From NCBI GenBank assembly GCA_000332255.1, contig KB235926.1:4312096-4376095 (forward strand): DNA of 64,000 nt. The letters are read 5' to 3'. Below the pieces are notes generated by a model. The model did no database searches. It had not been told where the DNA came from and saw nothing but the letters and a program-made list of their open reading frames with translations. A program made the translations under genes and the position numbers. This stretch comes from a cyanobacterium PCC 7702. Lineage in GTDB: Bacteria > Cyanobacteriota > Cyanobacteriia > Cyanobacteriales > Nostocaceae. This document shows positions 1 through 15,445 of this stretch, one piece after another; positions within the stretch are counted from its first letter, which is position 1; every line of letters begins with the position of its first letter.

Positions 1-375
1 GTTGGGAAAAGTAGCACGTAAATTAGCAGCACAGGGAACAGAACAAACAAAGGTTAGCTTGGGAACTAAATCTAAAAGCTTTTTGAGGGTAGCGACGCGG
101 TTGGGATTAAAATGTCCTAAAATTATGTAATTTAACTCTTCCCAATCACGAAGACATTGCCGCAATGCATCCAGATAAATTTCCGTAAAAGTCTCAGGTG
201 GCGGATCGATAATTGCAGTTTGATCGGCTTTAATTAAGTAGCAATTGGAGGTAGTACCTCTTGCAAGTGCGTATTCAATTTCAAAGCGCAGACGAGTCCA
301 ACTGCGGGCTCTTAGGACAGTCGTGTTTGTAGCGATGGGTAAAACCTGCACATCACGAGGATTGGAATTATTCAT
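1..375 (-). CDS. flv1: Flavodiiron protein Flv1-like, N-terminal 125 residues (cut by window edge)
   Basis: This is the start of a diflavin flavoprotein that continues beyond base 1. It opens at the ATG at 375 with MNNSNPRDVQVLPIATNTTV and resembles the downstream-reading neighbour Flv3 throughout. The decisive difference is the metal-binding segment: Flv3 has the canonical HxExDH, whereas here the equivalent reads HFNPNR, losing the Glu, Asp and second His ligands. Non-canonical ligands are known for cyanobacterial Flv1-type proteins, which pair with Flv3 in Mehler-like photoreduction of O2 to water downstream of photosystem I. The gene lies 123 bp after flv3 on the same strand, so co-transcription is likely. 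The C-terminal flavodoxin and flavin-reductase domains are expected but not visible. Assignment as Flv1 rather than another non-canonical paralogue is inference from the ligands and the pairing. Confidence 0.85.
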   Translation of the reverse strand, partial: MNNSNPRDVQVLPIATNTTVLRARSWTRLRFEIEYALARGTTSNCYLIKADQTAIIDPPPETFTEIYLDALRQCLRDWEELNYIILGHFNPNRVATLKKLLDLVPKLTFVCSVPCAANLRATFPN

Positions 376-498
376 AGGCTTGGTGTGAGGGGAGGGAAGT
401 TCTGGAGATAGGGGAGCAGGAGAGGAAAGAGGGAATCTTTTTGTTTGTGTATCCCAATTTCCCTGTACCTGTCGCCTTTTGTCCTCTGTTGGCGTTCT

Positions 499-2217
499 TT
501 AGTAGTAGTTGCCTACTTTGCGATGGCGAACGGCTGTTAAGCCTTCAGGTTTGGCTACCCGACCATCTGTGACAGTGCAGTATAAAATCCAATGGTCGCT
601 GCATTCCATGCTGCTGGTAACTTCGCATTCCATGTATGCGAGAGCATCTATGAGAATGGGAGCACCGTTTTTAGCTGTTTGGGTTTTTACTCCGGCAAAG
701 CGATCGGCACCTGGAAGTAAGCGTTTGAGAAAATGTTTCTTCAGTTCCTGATAATTTCCTTCTTCAAGGACGTTGAGGACAAATTTATCGCCTATTTGCA
801 ACAAGGAGTCGATGGCGCGGTCTTTGGCAACGGCGACCGTGAATCCCAAAGGTTGAATGCTCGCTTGCGCTACCCAGGAAGCAAGCATTGCTCCTTTAAC
901 TTCATTCTTTTTGGCAGTAATAATGTAAAGCCCACTGCTAATCCTACCCAGGGCTTTTTCTAAATTAACGTCGAGGGACTTAATCTGCTTGATGTTACGT
1001 TCTCGGACTAGCAATTGTCCCAAGTCAGTACCCGCTTCTTCACACAATTGATAGGTGGCTGGGGTGGGTGTTTCTTTAATACGAATAGCTGGAAAGGCTT
1101 CTTTGACACCAAAGTCAATGAATCTTCTGCGCAGTGGATCTATTGGTTCGTCGTCGCCGCCGTAACATTCAAAAAATCCGATGACTTGCTTTTCTTTGGC
1201 GACGCCCAACAGCGCACTGATGGCGGCTTGAGCCGCAACGTTGGCACTGGGAGGCATACCGATAACAATTCCAGCTGCTCTGGCGGCCAATTCTTGGATT
1301 TCTTGGATTTCTGCGGCGGTTAGATCCATCATTTCCACACCGACACCTGTTTTTTGGATGCCTTGGGAAATGGCTTGGGCGAGGCGATCGCTACAGCCGT
1401 AATCAGAGACGTAAAACAAGCCGACAATAGTTTCTGATTTTGCTTGTTTTTGGCTCCAACTTTGGTAACACTCTTTGAAAATATCTAAATGGTGGTAAAG
1501 TAAGGGTCCGTGTCCGTTGGCAATGATTTTAATGTTTCCCAACTCGCCCATTTTCTTCATGGCATTGAGCAAGGAACGGGCGTTTGGTCCCATCAAGCAA
1601 TCGTAGTAAAATCTAAAGTCGGGTTCGATTGCCTCTAGGTTGACGTCAAAGACATCATCGCTGCAATAGTGCATGCCAAAGGCGTCACAGGTATAGAGAA
1701 TTTGAGTTTTGTGGTCGTAGCTGAAGATTGTGTCCGGCCAGTGCAGGTTCGGTGCACTCACGAACTCAATTTCGTGTCCTTGACCAAGATCGATGCGATC
1801 GCCGCTTTTGACAATTCGCTTTGAAAAGGGTTCGTGGACAAGATTTTCCAGAAACTGAAGTGCAACTTTCGACGCTAAAACGGTAGCTCTCGGTGCTAAT
1901 TGCAGAACGTCTTCCACTAAACCGCTATGATCTGGCTCGGTGTGGCTGACAATTATATAATCTATTGCTTTGGGATTGACTAGTTTTTTGAGAGTCTCTA
2001 AATACAAGTCGCGAAACTTTGTGTGGGAAGTATCGACCAAAGCAATGCGGTCACTTTTAATTAAATATGAATTGTAGGTTGTACCATTTTGTAGCCCGAA
2101 TTCTATATCAAAGCGATCGCGATCCCAATCCAGAGAACGGATCGCTGTCGTGTTGGGAGCAATTTCAACAGTTTGTACGGTCAGTCGTTTTTGGACGTTC
2201 TCTGTGAGCGCTGCCAT
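499..2217 (-). CDS. flv3: Flavodiiron protein Flv3 (diflavin flavoprotein)
   Basis: A 572-residue protein with the three domains of cyanobacterial class C flavodiiron proteins. A metallo-beta-lactamase domain (about 30-255) has the diiron motif HTEPDH at 92-97, with further ligand candidates around H158, D177 and the NGHGP segment. A flavodoxin domain (about 263-400) includes VGLFYVSDYGCSDRLA. A C-terminal flavin-reductase domain (about 425-572) includes LGRISSGLYIITAKK. The protein uses NAD(P)H or ferredoxin electrons to reduce O2 to water, protecting photosystem I. Full canonical ligands plus the adjacent non-canonical Flv1-like gene support Flv3. The start MAALTENV fits the family. The gene reads leftward into flv1. 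Its promoter should lie in 2218-2398. Confidence 0.93.
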   Translation of the reverse strand: MAALTENVQKRLTVQTVEIAPNTTAIRSLDWDRDRFDIEFGLQNGTTYNSYLIKSDRIALVDTSHTKFRDLYLETLKKLVNPKAIDYIIVSHTEPDHSGLVEDVLQLAPRATVLASKVALQFLENLVHEPFSKRIVKSGDRIDLGQGHEIEFVSAPNLHWPDTIFSYDHKTQILYTCDAFGMHYCSDDVFDVNLEAIEPDFRFYYDCLMGPNARSLLNAMKKMGELGNIKIIANGHGPLLYHHLDIFKECYQSWSQKQAKSETIVGLFYVSDYGCSDRLAQAISQGIQKTGVGVEMMDLTAAEIQEIQELAARAAGIVIGMPPSANVAAQAAISALLGVAKEKQVIGFFECYGGDDEPIDPLRRRFIDFGVKEAFPAIRIKETPTPATYQLCEEAGTDLGQLLVRERNIKQIKSLDVNLEKALGRISSGLYIITAKKNEVKGAMLASWVAQASIQPLGFTVAVAKDRAIDSLLQIGDKFVLNVLEEGNYQELKKHFLKRLLPGADRFAGVKTQTAKNGAPILIDALAYMECEVTSSMECSDHWILYCTVTDGRVAKPEGLTAVRHRKVGNYY

Positions 2218-2398
2218 TAAAAGTCTCCGAGCACCAATTATCGGTCTGCTTTTCTGTTTTTATTTTGCTCATAATTATTTTTGTAAAGTTGTTCAAAACT
2301 CTATTTTTTGGAAAAGTCAATATGTAGTTAAAATGTCTATTTTTTTGGCATTAACTGTTACTGAAAATTAGTTAATCCTTTTTTTTAGCCTGCTAAAC

Positions 2399-2441
2399 CA
2401 AAAAACAAAGCCCACCCAAACATCTTGGTGCCAGGTGGACT
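2399..2441 (-). terminator. Rho-independent terminator of ssrA
   Basis: On the minus strand just past the tmRNA 3' end, an 8-bp stem (AGTCCACC with GGTGGGCT, one G-U pair; arms at 2434-2441 and 2409-2416) is followed by a T-rich run, seen on the plus strand as the A-rich tract at 2399-2408. It is well placed to end tmRNA transcription before the flv3 promoter region. Confidence 0.7.
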
Positions 2442-2459
2442 TGGTGACGATTTTATAAG

Positions 2460-2844
2460 TGGATCCGAGCAGAGTCGAACTGCTGTCCAGACTGGGTATT
2501 GACCCCCTGCTCTTTCACAGGTTTAGCCTTTTTTACCCTCAAGGCGGGGGACGTTCTTTTTCCCGAGCGTCAGGGATCTCTGGTAATATCTTTGCCGATA
2601 AGTCTACCAGAGAAAACTTATCAGCGCATCCGTTGGGGTTTGCCCCTAGCCCTTAACGGAGTCGGACTAGAAGCGCTCGAGCCTATCTGAGGCTATTAGG
2701 CAGCTACGAGAGCTTCCTTACGAGCAAAAGGAACGATGTTGTTCGCATTTACTTTTTTTGAGCCTTTGATTTTCGAGAGGTGGCTCGCTCTCGACCTGCA
2801 TCACAGAGTAGCTTTCGCCAGCCTGTCGAAACCGGTACGGACCC
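2460..2844 (-). ncRNA. ssrA: tmRNA (transfer-messenger RNA), one-piece
   Basis: The 5' end GGGTCCG (complement ending at 2844) pairs with 3' CGGATCC (2461-2467) to form the 7-bp acceptor stem, with an A discriminator at 2460 and no encoded CCA. The 5' domain carries the conserved GGTTTCGACAGG. The T-arm is AGCAG-TTCGACT-CTGCT. The tag reading frame runs from 2746 to 2699 and encodes ANNIVPFARKEALVAA, followed by TAA and TAG; this is the cyanobacterial tag type with a hydrophobic VAA end. tmRNA with SmpB rescues stalled ribosomes and marks the nascent chain for proteolysis. Both tRNA-like ends and the mRNA-like part lie in one continuous transcript, so this is not the permuted two-piece form. 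Short open frames across this region are artefacts. Confidence 0.97.
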
Positions 2845-2863
2845 ATGAGATCTTACACTTCCA

Positions 2864-2891
2864 ATTATAGCGCGGGATTTGCAACTGGAAA
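2864..2891 (-). promoter_or_regulatory. Sigma70-type promoter of ssrA
   Basis: On the minus strand a perfect TATAAT (2864-2869) lies 19 nt upstream of the mature tmRNA 5' end. A TTTCCA -35-like element (2886-2891) precedes it with a 16-nt spacer. The few extra transcribed bases would be removed by RNase P. The assignment rests on sequence match only. Confidence 0.6.
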
Positions 2892-2919
2892 GCAACATCA
2901 GGAGGCAAAAATTTTTTTG

Positions 2920-2939
2920 AGTGCGGGGGTCTCCCCACT
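2920..2939 (-). terminator. Possible terminator hairpin after atpC
   Basis: Directly after the atpC stop, AGTGGGG and CCCCGCACT form a short GC-rich hairpin with one bulged base. On the minus strand it is followed by CA7T5, so the T-run is displaced by about 8 nt from the stem. It is plausible as the end of the ATP synthase operon but weaker than a classical terminator. Confidence 0.4.
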
Positions 2940-2947
2940 TTTCGAGC

Positions 2948-3895
2948 CTAACTTAACGCTTCAGCACCGCCTACAACTTCAAGAATTTCCTGGGTAATGG
3001 AAGCTTGCCGGGCTTTGTTGTAAGACAAAGTGAGAGTATTAATTAACTCGGCTGCATTATCGCTGGCGTTGCTCATGGCTGTCATCCGCGCTGCTAGTTC
3101 GCTGGCGGCTGATTCTTGTAGCGCCCGCAATAGCTGGTTTGTTAAGTAAAGAGGTAGCAAAGAATCCAAAATTTGCACCGGATCTTGTTCGAAAATCATG
3201 TCACTCGGAAGAGAGCGAACCTGGGTGGAGACTTTCTGTCTTTCTACTTCAAATTGACCGCCACGAGTTGTCAGACGGAAAATTTCGTCGTCTGCGGTTT
3301 CTAAACCTTGGGGGTCGAGGGGAAGTAGGGTTTGTACTACCGGACGGGAGCTAACCAAGGAGACGAAGCGGGTGTAAATTAACTCGATTCTGTCTACGCT
3401 TTCGGAAAGGAATAAAGAAAGCAGTTCGTTAGCTATGTTAGAAGCTTCTGCGGCGGTGGGAATTTGTTCTAAGCCAGAGTAGGTAGCGTCAATGGGTTGG
3501 TTGCGGCGTTGAAAGTACTGCGTGGCTTTGCGCCCGACGATGACAAATTTATAGTCTATTCCTTCGGCTTTTAGTTCCTGGGCGCGGGTTTCTGCACGTT
3601 TGATGATGTTGTTGTTGTAGCCGCCGCACAGACCCCGGTCGCCTGATATTACTAACAATCCTACTGATTTGACTTCCCGTTTTTTCAGCAAGGGTAGATT
3701 TGCTTCTTCAAATCGCAAACGGGCTTGCAAACCGTAGAGTACTTGGGCCAGGCGATCGGCAAACGGGCGAGTTGCCAGTACTTGTTCTTGGGCGCGACGT
3801 ACTCTGGCGGCAGCCACAAGTCGCATGGCTTCTGTAATTTTTTTAGTGTTTTTAACTGATTGAATGCGATCGCGTATTGCTTTCAGGTTTGCCAT
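2948..3895 (-). CDS. atpC: ATP synthase F1 subunit gamma
   Basis: A 315-residue central-stalk gamma subunit. It begins [24 protein letters not shown], the family N-terminal helix, and ends with the paired C-terminal helix ([30 protein letters not shown]). The region after about residue 195 ([22 protein letters not shown]) is the insertion expected in cyanobacterial and chloroplast gamma. In chloroplasts this insertion carries the redox Cys pair; no such pair is present here, as in cyanobacteria generally. It is the last gene of the eight-gene operon and follows atpA by 75 bp, a gap holding a palindromic repeat. Confidence 0.97.
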   Translation of the reverse strand: MANLKAIRDRIQSVKNTKKITEAMRLVAAARVRRAQEQVLATRPFADRLAQVLYGLQARLRFEEANLPLLKKREVKSVGLLVISGDRGLCGGYNNNIIKRAETRAQELKAEGIDYKFVIVGRKATQYFQRRNQPIDATYSGLEQIPTAAEASNIANELLSLFLSESVDRIELIYTRFVSLVSSRPVVQTLLPLDPQGLETADDEIFRLTTRGGQFEVERQKVSTQVRSLPSDMIFEQDPVQILDSLLPLYLTNQLLRALQESAASELAARMTAMSNASDNAAELINTLTLSYNKARQASITQEILEVVGGAEALS

Positions 3896-3910
3896 AATTT
3901 TTATTCCTGA

Positions 3911-3970
3911 TTAATTGCTAATCGCTAATAGCTAATCGTCGCGGACAATTAACTATTAGCTGTTAGCTAA

Positions 3971-3973
<3 letters not shown>
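3911..3973 (-). repeat. Imperfect palindrome between atpA and atpC
   Basis: Arms of about 24 nt (3911-3936 and 3949-3973) built from GCTAAT-like heptamer units can fold into a long AT-rich hairpin, and the outer arm includes the atpA stop codon. Short GCTAATNGCTAAT-like units are common in cyanobacterial intergenic DNA. It may set the atpA to atpC transcript ratio, but that is inference. Confidence 0.55.
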
Positions 3974-5521
<1,548 letters not shown>

Positions 5522-5524
5522 TTA

Positions 5525-6079
5525 CTAGGCACTGGTTAGGCGCAAGGAAAGACGACGCAGTTGACCGCGCAAACTCGCGTCGATTACTTGAGAACCCACT
5601 TTAATAATGACACCACCAATGATGTCGCGATCTATTTTGGTGTCTAGTTCTACTTCCCGGGCGTTGGTCATGGCTATGATCTTTTCTTTGACAGCTTTTT
5701 GTTGGGCTTCGCTCAAAGGTACGGCAGATATTACTTCTGCTAGCACTATTTGCTTGATTTGCCGCCAAAGGGCTAAATACTGCTGGCAAATTTCTTCCAG
5801 TAAGAAAATGCGCCGTTTATCCACCAGCAGCATTAAAAAGTTGCGCAGATAAATATTAGCACCTTCACCGAGAATGCGCTTGAGGACTGCTTTTTTGTCT
5901 TCTGGTTCAATAAAGGGGATGTTCAAAAAGTTTCGTAGTTGCTCGCTGGCGGATAACAAGCTTAGCAGCGAGCGTATGTCTTGGCCGAATTCTTCTATGA
6001 GGTTGTTTGCTTGCGCTACCGACATTAAGGCTTGTGCGTAAGGCTGGGCTATTTCCGTTGTGGCGACATTACTTTTCAT
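5525..6079 (-). CDS. atpD: ATP synthase F1 subunit delta
   Basis: A 184-residue delta (OSCP-type) subunit that joins the peripheral stalk to the top of F1. The N-terminal helical domain has [15 protein letters not shown], and the C-terminal region has the family motif [21 protein letters not shown]. Its start codon overlaps the 3' end of atpF by four bases, indicating translational coupling of two stalk components. Confidence 0.96.
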   Translation of the reverse strand: MKSNVATTEIAQPYAQALMSVAQANNLIEEFGQDIRSLLSLLSASEQLRNFLNIPFIEPEDKKAVLKRILGEGANIYLRNFLMLLVDKRRIFLLEEICQQYLALWRQIKQIVLAEVISAVPLSEAQQKAVKEKIIAMTNAREVELDTKIDRDIIGGVIIKVGSQVIDASLRGQLRRLSLRLTSA

Positions 6080-6636
6080 TTTTTGCCTCCCAGTAGCGCA
6101 ATGCTGCGGTCGATTAGTTGTTGTTGGACGTTGTCAGAAATTCCGCTTTTGAGTTCTGACTCTGCTTTTTGCAATGCCATTGCTACTATTTGTTGTCGCA
6201 GTTGAGCGATCGCCCGCTCTTTTTCTGCATTTAAATCCCGGGCTGCTATTTCTTTTAAACGCTGCACGTCTTGTGCTGCTTTCGCTAGAATTGCTTCCCG
6301 AACTGCTTGAGCGTTTTCTTCAGCTGCCTGGCGAATTTGTTGTGCCTCTTTTTGTGCTGCAGTCAACTTCTGTTGTGCTTCAAAAACAGCTGCTTGTGCT
6401 TGTTTTAAGCGCTCTTCTGCTTCTTGAATTGCTCTTTCAATATTCGAGCGCCGCTCACTCAATGTATTACCTACAACTTTACGCCCAAAATAGAGTAGTA
6501 CGCCGATGAGAATCGCTAAATTAATTATGTTGGTTTCTAAAATATCTAGATTCAGACCGAAACCACCTGCTGATTCTTTTTCTGCCAATGCTTCTGTGGC
6601 TAACAATAAGACTCTTCCTACAATATCCATCTCCAA
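6076..6636 (-). CDS. atpF: ATP synthase F0 subunit b
   Basis: A 186-residue b subunit. One hydrophobic N-terminal segment (about 30-48, [15 protein letters not shown]) is followed by a long charged amphipathic helix rich in Ala, Gln and Glu forming the peripheral stalk. It heterodimerises with b' encoded upstream. Initiation could be at M1 or at M3 (MDIVGRV); M1 is kept. The start of atpD overlaps its stop by four bases. Confidence 0.95.
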   Translation of the reverse strand: MEMDIVGRVLLLATEALAEKESAGGFGLNLDILETNIINLAILIGVLLYFGRKVVGNTLSERRSNIERAIQEAEERLKQAQAAVFEAQQKLTAAQKEAQQIRQAAEENAQAVREAILAKAAQDVQRLKEIAARDLNAEKERAIAQLRQQIVAMALQKAESELKSGISDNVQQQLIDRSIALLGGKK

Positions 6637-6765
6637 CTGCGCTGCTCCCTTGCTAGTAAGTTTTGAACTTTCCCTGAAGGCAAAAAGGGAAAAAGTGTCA
6701 CTGTTGACACTTAATTCAGCGCCTACTGGACTAATATGCCCTGCTGCGCGTATGGTTTTTAGAAC

Positions 6766-7200
6766 CTACTTGCTCACTAAAGTTGGTTCCAATAATTTTT
6801 CTAGAATTTGCCTGCTGAAGGCATCTACTTGTTGTTCTAGCGAACATAAAGCTTCCTGCTTTTGCTGTTCTATTTCTCGGGCCACCTGCTCTCGTTGGGC
6901 TTGAGCTTCTCTTTGCGCTGCAGCAATTTTCTCAGCAGTAATTCTCTGAGCTTCTTCTTGAGCTTGAGTCACTATTGCTTGGGCTTGCCTGCGAGCGTTT
7001 GCAAGCTGTTGCTCGTATTCTTTGAGCAATCGCTCAGCTTTTGCCAAGCGCTCCCGAGCCTCAAGGTTATTCGTTCGGATGTAATTATCGCGATCGTCCA
7101 ATGCCTTGGTCAGTGGCTTGTAAAAAATCACATTTAGCACAGCTGTCAACAGCAGGAACTGCAATGCCATTAAGGGCAAGGTAGCATCGAAATCAAACAT
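6766..7200 (-). CDS. atpG: ATP synthase F0 subunit b'
   Basis: A 144-residue b' subunit. The N-terminus [30 protein letters not shown] supplies a membrane anchor. The rest is a continuous charged helix. Photosynthetic bacteria and chloroplasts use distinct b and b' subunits rather than a b homodimer, and the atpG-atpF order here is the cyanobacterial one. A 129-bp gap separates it from atpF. Confidence 0.95.
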   Translation of the reverse strand: MFDFDATLPLMALQFLLLTAVLNVIFYKPLTKALDDRDNYIRTNNLEARERLAKAERLLKEYEQQLANARRQAQAIVTQAQEEAQRITAEKIAAAQREAQAQREQVAREIEQQKQEALCSLEQQVDAFSRQILEKLLEPTLVSK

Positions 7201-7357
7201 TTCTCTCCTTTTTGGCTGGGACAGCAGTTATCATGGCAAGCAAGTTAATTCAACTGATTGGTTTTTTGTACGCTATTAACCCTATTACCTTCCAAAGATT
7301 TTATCCAGACCAGAGACGTGATATTTCACGTCTCCAAAGCACAAAGGAGTTTAGGTC

Positions 7358-7654
<297 letters not shown>

Positions 7655-7722
7655 TTAGATTCGGAACTGAATTCTAAATGCTTCCAGGGTCCAAAATCTA
7701 AAATTACATCAATTTGAGGACT

Positions 7723-8478
7723 TTAATGTTCCTGATGTTCTTCACCGCCATGTCCCTCCATTGCCTCGTGAATGTAGGCGCCTGCTAAGGTAGCAAAAAC
7801 TAGGGCTTGAATGGCACTGGTAAATAATCCCAAAGCCATTACCGGTAGAGGAACAAACAAAGGAACTAGAAGAACCAGGACTGCTACCACTAGCTCGTCC
7901 GCCAAAATGTTGCCAAAAAGACGGAAGCTCAGGGACAAAGGCTTGGTGAAATCTTCTAAAATTGCGATCGGCAGCAAAATCGGTGTTGGTTCGATATACT
8001 TTTTAAAGTATCCCAAACCGCGCTTGCTAAAACCGGCGTAAAAGTAAGCCAAAGATGTCAATAACGCCAGTGCTACTGTCGTATTAATGTCGTTAGTCGG
8101 AGCGGCTAACTCACCCGACGGCAACTTGATGAGCTTCCACGGTACCAAAGCACCCGACCAATTTGAGACAAAGATAAACAAAAACAACGTGCCGATAAAT
8201 GGCACCCATGGGCGGTACTCTTTCTCACCAAGCTGGTTTTTTGTCAGATCCCGAATAAATTCCAAAGCGTATTCCATCAAATTCTGGATTCCGTTTGGAA
8301 CTCTCTGAATGTTTCGAGTCGCGGCTAGTGACGCCACTACTAAAATGGCAATCACAAACCAAGAGGTGAGAAAAACTTGCCCGTGTAATTTCAAATTACC
8401 CAATTGCCAGTAGAAATGTTGACCGACTTCTAGTTCGGCAAGGCAAACAAAATTGAAGAAGTTCAGAAAATTCAGCAT
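7723..8478 (-). CDS. atpI: ATP synthase F0 subunit a
   Basis: A 251-residue polytopic a subunit. The essential arginine next to the c ring lies in [21 protein letters not shown]. Further conserved helices include [18 protein letters not shown] near the C-terminus. It forms the proton half-channels. The cyanobacterial symbol is atpI (atpB in enterobacterial naming). Confidence 0.97.
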   Translation of the reverse strand: MLNFLNFFNFVCLAELEVGQHFYWQLGNLKLHGQVFLTSWFVIAILVVASLAATRNIQRVPNGIQNLMEYALEFIRDLTKNQLGEKEYRPWVPFIGTLFLFIFVSNWSGALVPWKLIKLPSGELAAPTNDINTTVALALLTSLAYFYAGFSKRGLGYFKKYIEPTPILLPIAILEDFTKPLSLSFRLFGNILADELVVAVLVLLVPLFVPLPVMALGLFTSAIQALVFATLAGAYIHEAMEGHGGEEHQEH

Positions 8479-8576
8479 TTCCTTCCCATATCAATTATTT
8501 CTCCAATCTTAGCTGGAGACAAAAGCAGGAGCTTGGCAGCGTGAATTTTATTCTCACAAAACCGGCGTTGAGGTTT

Positions 8577-9035
8577 TTATGGTTGTCGGGGGTTTGGTAA
8601 AGCCCAGAGAAGTGACTCTCTGATGACGTAGATGATGAGCGTTGCTTTATAAGTGAGGAAACCCAAAAATATGGGCATTATTTGTAGCTGGTGCCACCGA
8701 GATGCCAGTAGAGTTATTACTACTAGCAAAGCAAACCGAGTTTTACTCAGCTGTCTCGATTCTTGGCTTATCCGCTCAACATCCTTTGCCAACATCCTGA
8801 CATAAACCATGCCCGTGATCGCCCCCAGTAGATAGCTGAGGGCAATGTTGAGAGAATAAAAAATCCACACAGAGATAAAAATAATCCCCGTCAAGACAAG
8901 TGTGATTACCAAAAACTCCTTGTAGAGTTTATAAAACTCTTGCATGGAGTCAACTGGTTCTGTGTCCTCAAAACCAGATGGAGTTTCTTGTCGTGTTATT
9001 GGTGTGGGATCGGTTGATTCATCAGACAAGCTCAC
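8577..9035 (-). CDS. atp1: Atp1/UncI-family protein of the ATP synthase operon
   Basis: A 152-residue membrane protein that opens the ATP synthase operon. The N-terminal 40 residues are acidic and polar. Membrane segments follow (about 42-62 and 65-82), then a basic loop ([17 protein letters not shown]) and two more hydrophobic stretches. It matches the position and topology of cyanobacterial Atp1, thought to help c-ring or F0 assembly. The specific role is from family knowledge. The operon promoter should lie in 9036-9375. Confidence 0.85.
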   Translation of the reverse strand: MSLSDESTDPTPITRQETPSGFEDTEPVDSMQEFYKLYKEFLVITLVLTGIIFISVWIFYSLNIALSYLLGAITGMVYVRMLAKDVERISQESRQLSKTRFALLVVITLLASRWHQLQIMPIFLGFLTYKATLIIYVIRESLLWALPNPRQP

Positions 9036-9375
9036 GGGACTCGAAACCAGTACAGCTAATTATGTTGACTGCACATTCAGCCAGCTAAATCATATCACGA
9101 TTGGGTAACAATACTTTAAAAAAAACAATTGGCATTGTTAACCTATAGAAGGTGTGGAGACTGTGGAATAGCAAGCTGAAATTGGCAAAAACAAAAGCAT
9201 CTTCTTCAGATTGTGTCTCTACTATGCTATCTCATGTGTCTTGAAAATGGTGTTTTTCAGACCTCCTCTAGTGCAGAGGAAAGTTGTCACTAATAAGTAC
9301 CCGAACTTTTTCGGAAAAGATGTGGGTGCGGGCTTTTACCACCAGCGGCTAGCTGTTCTGGAGTCACAAAACTTT
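9036..9375. promoter_or_regulatory. Intergenic region upstream of the ATP synthase operon
   Basis: A 340-bp gap with no convincing gene. It must contain the promoter of the leftward atp operon and the end of the methyltransferase transcript. A short CCGAA/TTCGG hairpin is present near 9300-9320 (minus strand). I do not see a confident -10/-35 pair. Confidence 0.4.
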
Positions 9376-10572
9376 CTAGCTTGGGTGTAATTGGGCAGGT
9401 GTTAGTAAAATTAACTGTTGCTGCAGGAATTTTCTCACTTGATTCAAGTCCAGCGGTACATTTTTTAAAATATCTGCCACTGTTAATTGACCGTTACATT
9501 TTTTTAAAAAATCTAAGTCCGATGCTGACAAGTGAACAATCTGGTAATCGTAATTAAATACACACTGACTGGGAAATCCGTCAATACATGGGCTGAGTTC
9601 GGGAATAGCTGTCAACAGAGCTTTATCCTCTGACCAATCAGCTTTTGCTATAGGAGGGCGACCGAGGAAAAATTCATAATGGCTGACTTGAGGATCTAGT
9701 AATTCTATGAGGCGGTAGCGTTGGCGATCGCTCAAATTTTCTGCTCGTTTCATTAACTCTGGAGCTTTGCCTAAAAGTCGGTGTAAATCCCAAAAAGCGG
9801 GATTAGAAAAACCAATAAATTCCAATCCCGATGCATCGATTAATTCAAATAAAGTCTCGATGTTGTAGTCTATTTCTTGGGGATGAAGGTACATGTCGGC
9901 AAAGCATTCATCTCGTTGATTTTCCAGTGACCAACGTTCTTTTTCCCGCTTGACAAGTCGATTATTTTCTGGTAAGGAGGCAAATATCTTTCGTCCTACC
10001 TGGACACCGTCGCGGTAATCACCTCGTTTTTCGCCTTGAAGCAGGGCGATCGCTTGTTGCATCAGTCGAATTTCCCAGCGTCCCAACTCTCCATACACAA
10101 AGATATGCATTAAGCCGCCCGGGGCTAACTTTTTTGCTAAAGCTCGAATACCGGCAATCGGATCGGGTAAGTGGTGCAGTACCCCCACACAATTAATCAA
10201 GTCAAACTCACCCGCAAGTTGCTCCACATCGTACAAGCTCAGGTGATGAAACTCGACGCGGTAAGCTTGGGAACGCTGACAGCGCTGTTTGGCTACTTCT
10301 AACGCACCAGCGCTCAGGTCAATAGCAACAACAATAGCTTCCGGATTGAGGTGGACTAAGTACTCTGTTCCTACTCCCGTACCGCACCCTGCATCTAAAA
10401 TTCGGATCTTTTGCCTTGCGGGTTTGCGTCCGGTGCAAAAGTTGTACGCGGCTAGCCAGTTCCAGCGCCAGTTATAACCTGGAGGTGGCTCATCCAGTAA
10501 CGGCTCTGGAGGAAAGGGGTAGGTATTGTATAAATTAGCAACAGCAGTGCTAATTGCTTGTGAGTCGGACAT
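9376..10572 (-). CDS. Class I SAM-dependent methyltransferase
   Basis: A 398-residue protein with a Rossmann methyltransferase core near residues 55-170. Motif I reads RILDAGCGTGVGTEYL, the acidic ribose-binding residue is in VAIDLSAGAL, and motif IV-like FDLINCVGVLHHLPDP is followed by PGGLMHIFVYGE. The N-terminus YNTYPFPPEPLL and the long C-terminal part resemble a widespread cyanobacterial methyltransferase group. The last 80 residues (CIDGFPSQCVFNYDYQIVHLSASDLDFLKKCNGQLTVADIL) look like a PqqD/winged-helix-like tail. Substrate unknown. It is monocistronic as far as can be seen, convergent to nothing and upstream of the atp operon. Confidence 0.8.
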   Translation of the reverse strand: MSDSQAISTAVANLYNTYPFPPEPLLDEPPPGYNWRWNWLAAYNFCTGRKPARQKIRILDAGCGTGVGTEYLVHLNPEAIVVAIDLSAGALEVAKQRCQRSQAYRVEFHHLSLYDVEQLAGEFDLINCVGVLHHLPDPIAGIRALAKKLAPGGLMHIFVYGELGRWEIRLMQQAIALLQGEKRGDYRDGVQVGRKIFASLPENNRLVKREKERWSLENQRDECFADMYLHPQEIDYNIETLFELIDASGLEFIGFSNPAFWDLHRLLGKAPELMKRAENLSDRQRYRLIELLDPQVSHYEFFLGRPPIAKADWSEDKALLTAIPELSPCIDGFPSQCVFNYDYQIVHLSASDLDFLKKCNGQLTVADILKNVPLDLNQVRKFLQQQLILLTPAQLHPS

Positions 10573-14522
<3,950 letters not shown>

Positions 14523-14547
14523 ACGTTTTTCATAACTTGGAATCCAC

Positions 14548-14578
14548 TAACCAGGGAAGTTATATGCTTCCTTGGTTA
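14548..14578 (+). promoter_or_regulatory. Stem-loop after apcE
   Basis: TAACCAGGGAAG (14548-14559) pairs with CTTCCTTGGTTA (14567-14578) with only one G-U, leaving a 7-nt loop. There is no downstream T-run, so it looks like an attenuator or mRNA 3'-end stabiliser separating apcE from the far more abundant apcAB message rather than a full terminator. Confidence 0.6.
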
Positions 14579-14895
14579 CCTTAGCTGCTTGTAATGGCAA
14601 CTTTTCGTAACATTGCTTTCAGAATCGAAATTCCAGTGAAAACATGAAAAGTAATGTTACAAACTATTAAAAGCAGTCATATGTGCTCAGCATAATGCCC
14701 GAAAATAATTCCGGAAGGTAGCTGAGTTTGAAAGCTTGTTGACTCCTAATTACTCAAACAGGCTCGGAATCTCATAATTCCAGCAGCTTTTAAGCATTGA
14801 GTTAAAAAAATCAAGAGAAAACGAGCTCGGTCAGCCCACAAAGTCGCACCAGTTTCATCAAATTCTGGTTTTATTCGTATTGGAGGAATCCATTA
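14579..14895 (+). promoter_or_regulatory. apcA upstream region
   Basis: A 317-bp non-coding stretch between the post-apcE hairpin and apcA. Separate apcA promoters are common in cyanobacteria and are likely here, since ApcA and ApcB are needed in large excess over ApcE. GGAGG (14881-14885) sits 10 nt before the apcA ATG and is a strong ribosome binding site. No gene is seen. Confidence 0.5.
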
Positions 14896-15381
14896 ATGAG
14901 TATCGTCACGAAGTCTATCGTGAATGCAGATGCAGAAGCCCGCTATCTTAGCCCTGGCGAACTGGATCGAATTAAGAGCTTTGTTTCTAGTGGTGAAAAG
15001 CGCCTGCGGATTGCTCAAATTTTGACAGATAACCGCGAGCGGATTGTGAAGCAAGCTGGCGATCAGCTCTTCCAAAAACGCCCCGATGTTGTTTCTCCTG
15101 GTGGCAATGCTTATGGTCAAGAAATGACCGCTACCTGCTTGCGCGACCTGGATTACTACCTCCGCCTGATTACCTACGGTATTGTTGCCGGTGATGTTAC
15201 CCCCATCGAAGAAATTGGTATTGTGGGCGTGCGGGAAATGTACAAGTCCCTCGGTACTCCCATCGATGCTGTGGCTGCTGGTGTCAGCGCCATGAAGAAC
15301 GTTGCTTCTTCCATACTATCTGCTGAAGATGCTGCTGAAGCTGGCGCTTACTTTGATTATGTCGCTGGTGCTTTAGCATAG
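14896..15381 (+). CDS. apcA: Allophycocyanin alpha subunit
   Basis: A 161-residue phycobiliprotein starting [21 protein letters not shown]. The phycocyanobilin-attachment cysteine is C81 ([16 protein letters not shown]). It forms (alpha-beta)3 trimers with ApcB in the phycobilisome core and passes excitation to the terminal emitters. A strong GGAGG Shine-Dalgarno precedes it. The apcB start is 64 bp downstream. Confidence 0.98.
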   Translation: MSIVTKSIVNADAEARYLSPGELDRIKSFVSSGEKRLRIAQILTDNRERIVKQAGDQLFQKRPDVVSPGGNAYGQEMTATCLRDLDYYLRLITYGIVAGDVTPIEEIGIVGVREMYKSLGTPIDAVAAGVSAMKNVASSILSAEDAAEAGAYFDYVAGALA

Positions 15382-15445
15382 GTAAAGCTGTTTAGCTGCT
15401 GAAACGGAAGTATTGCAATAACGTTGGAAATAAGGAAATAACAAC

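Noticed and set aside
2459..2690. Two open frames of 63-65 codons over the ssrA region
   Set aside because: They overlap the tmRNA, whose acceptor stem, T-arm and tag explain the sequence fully.
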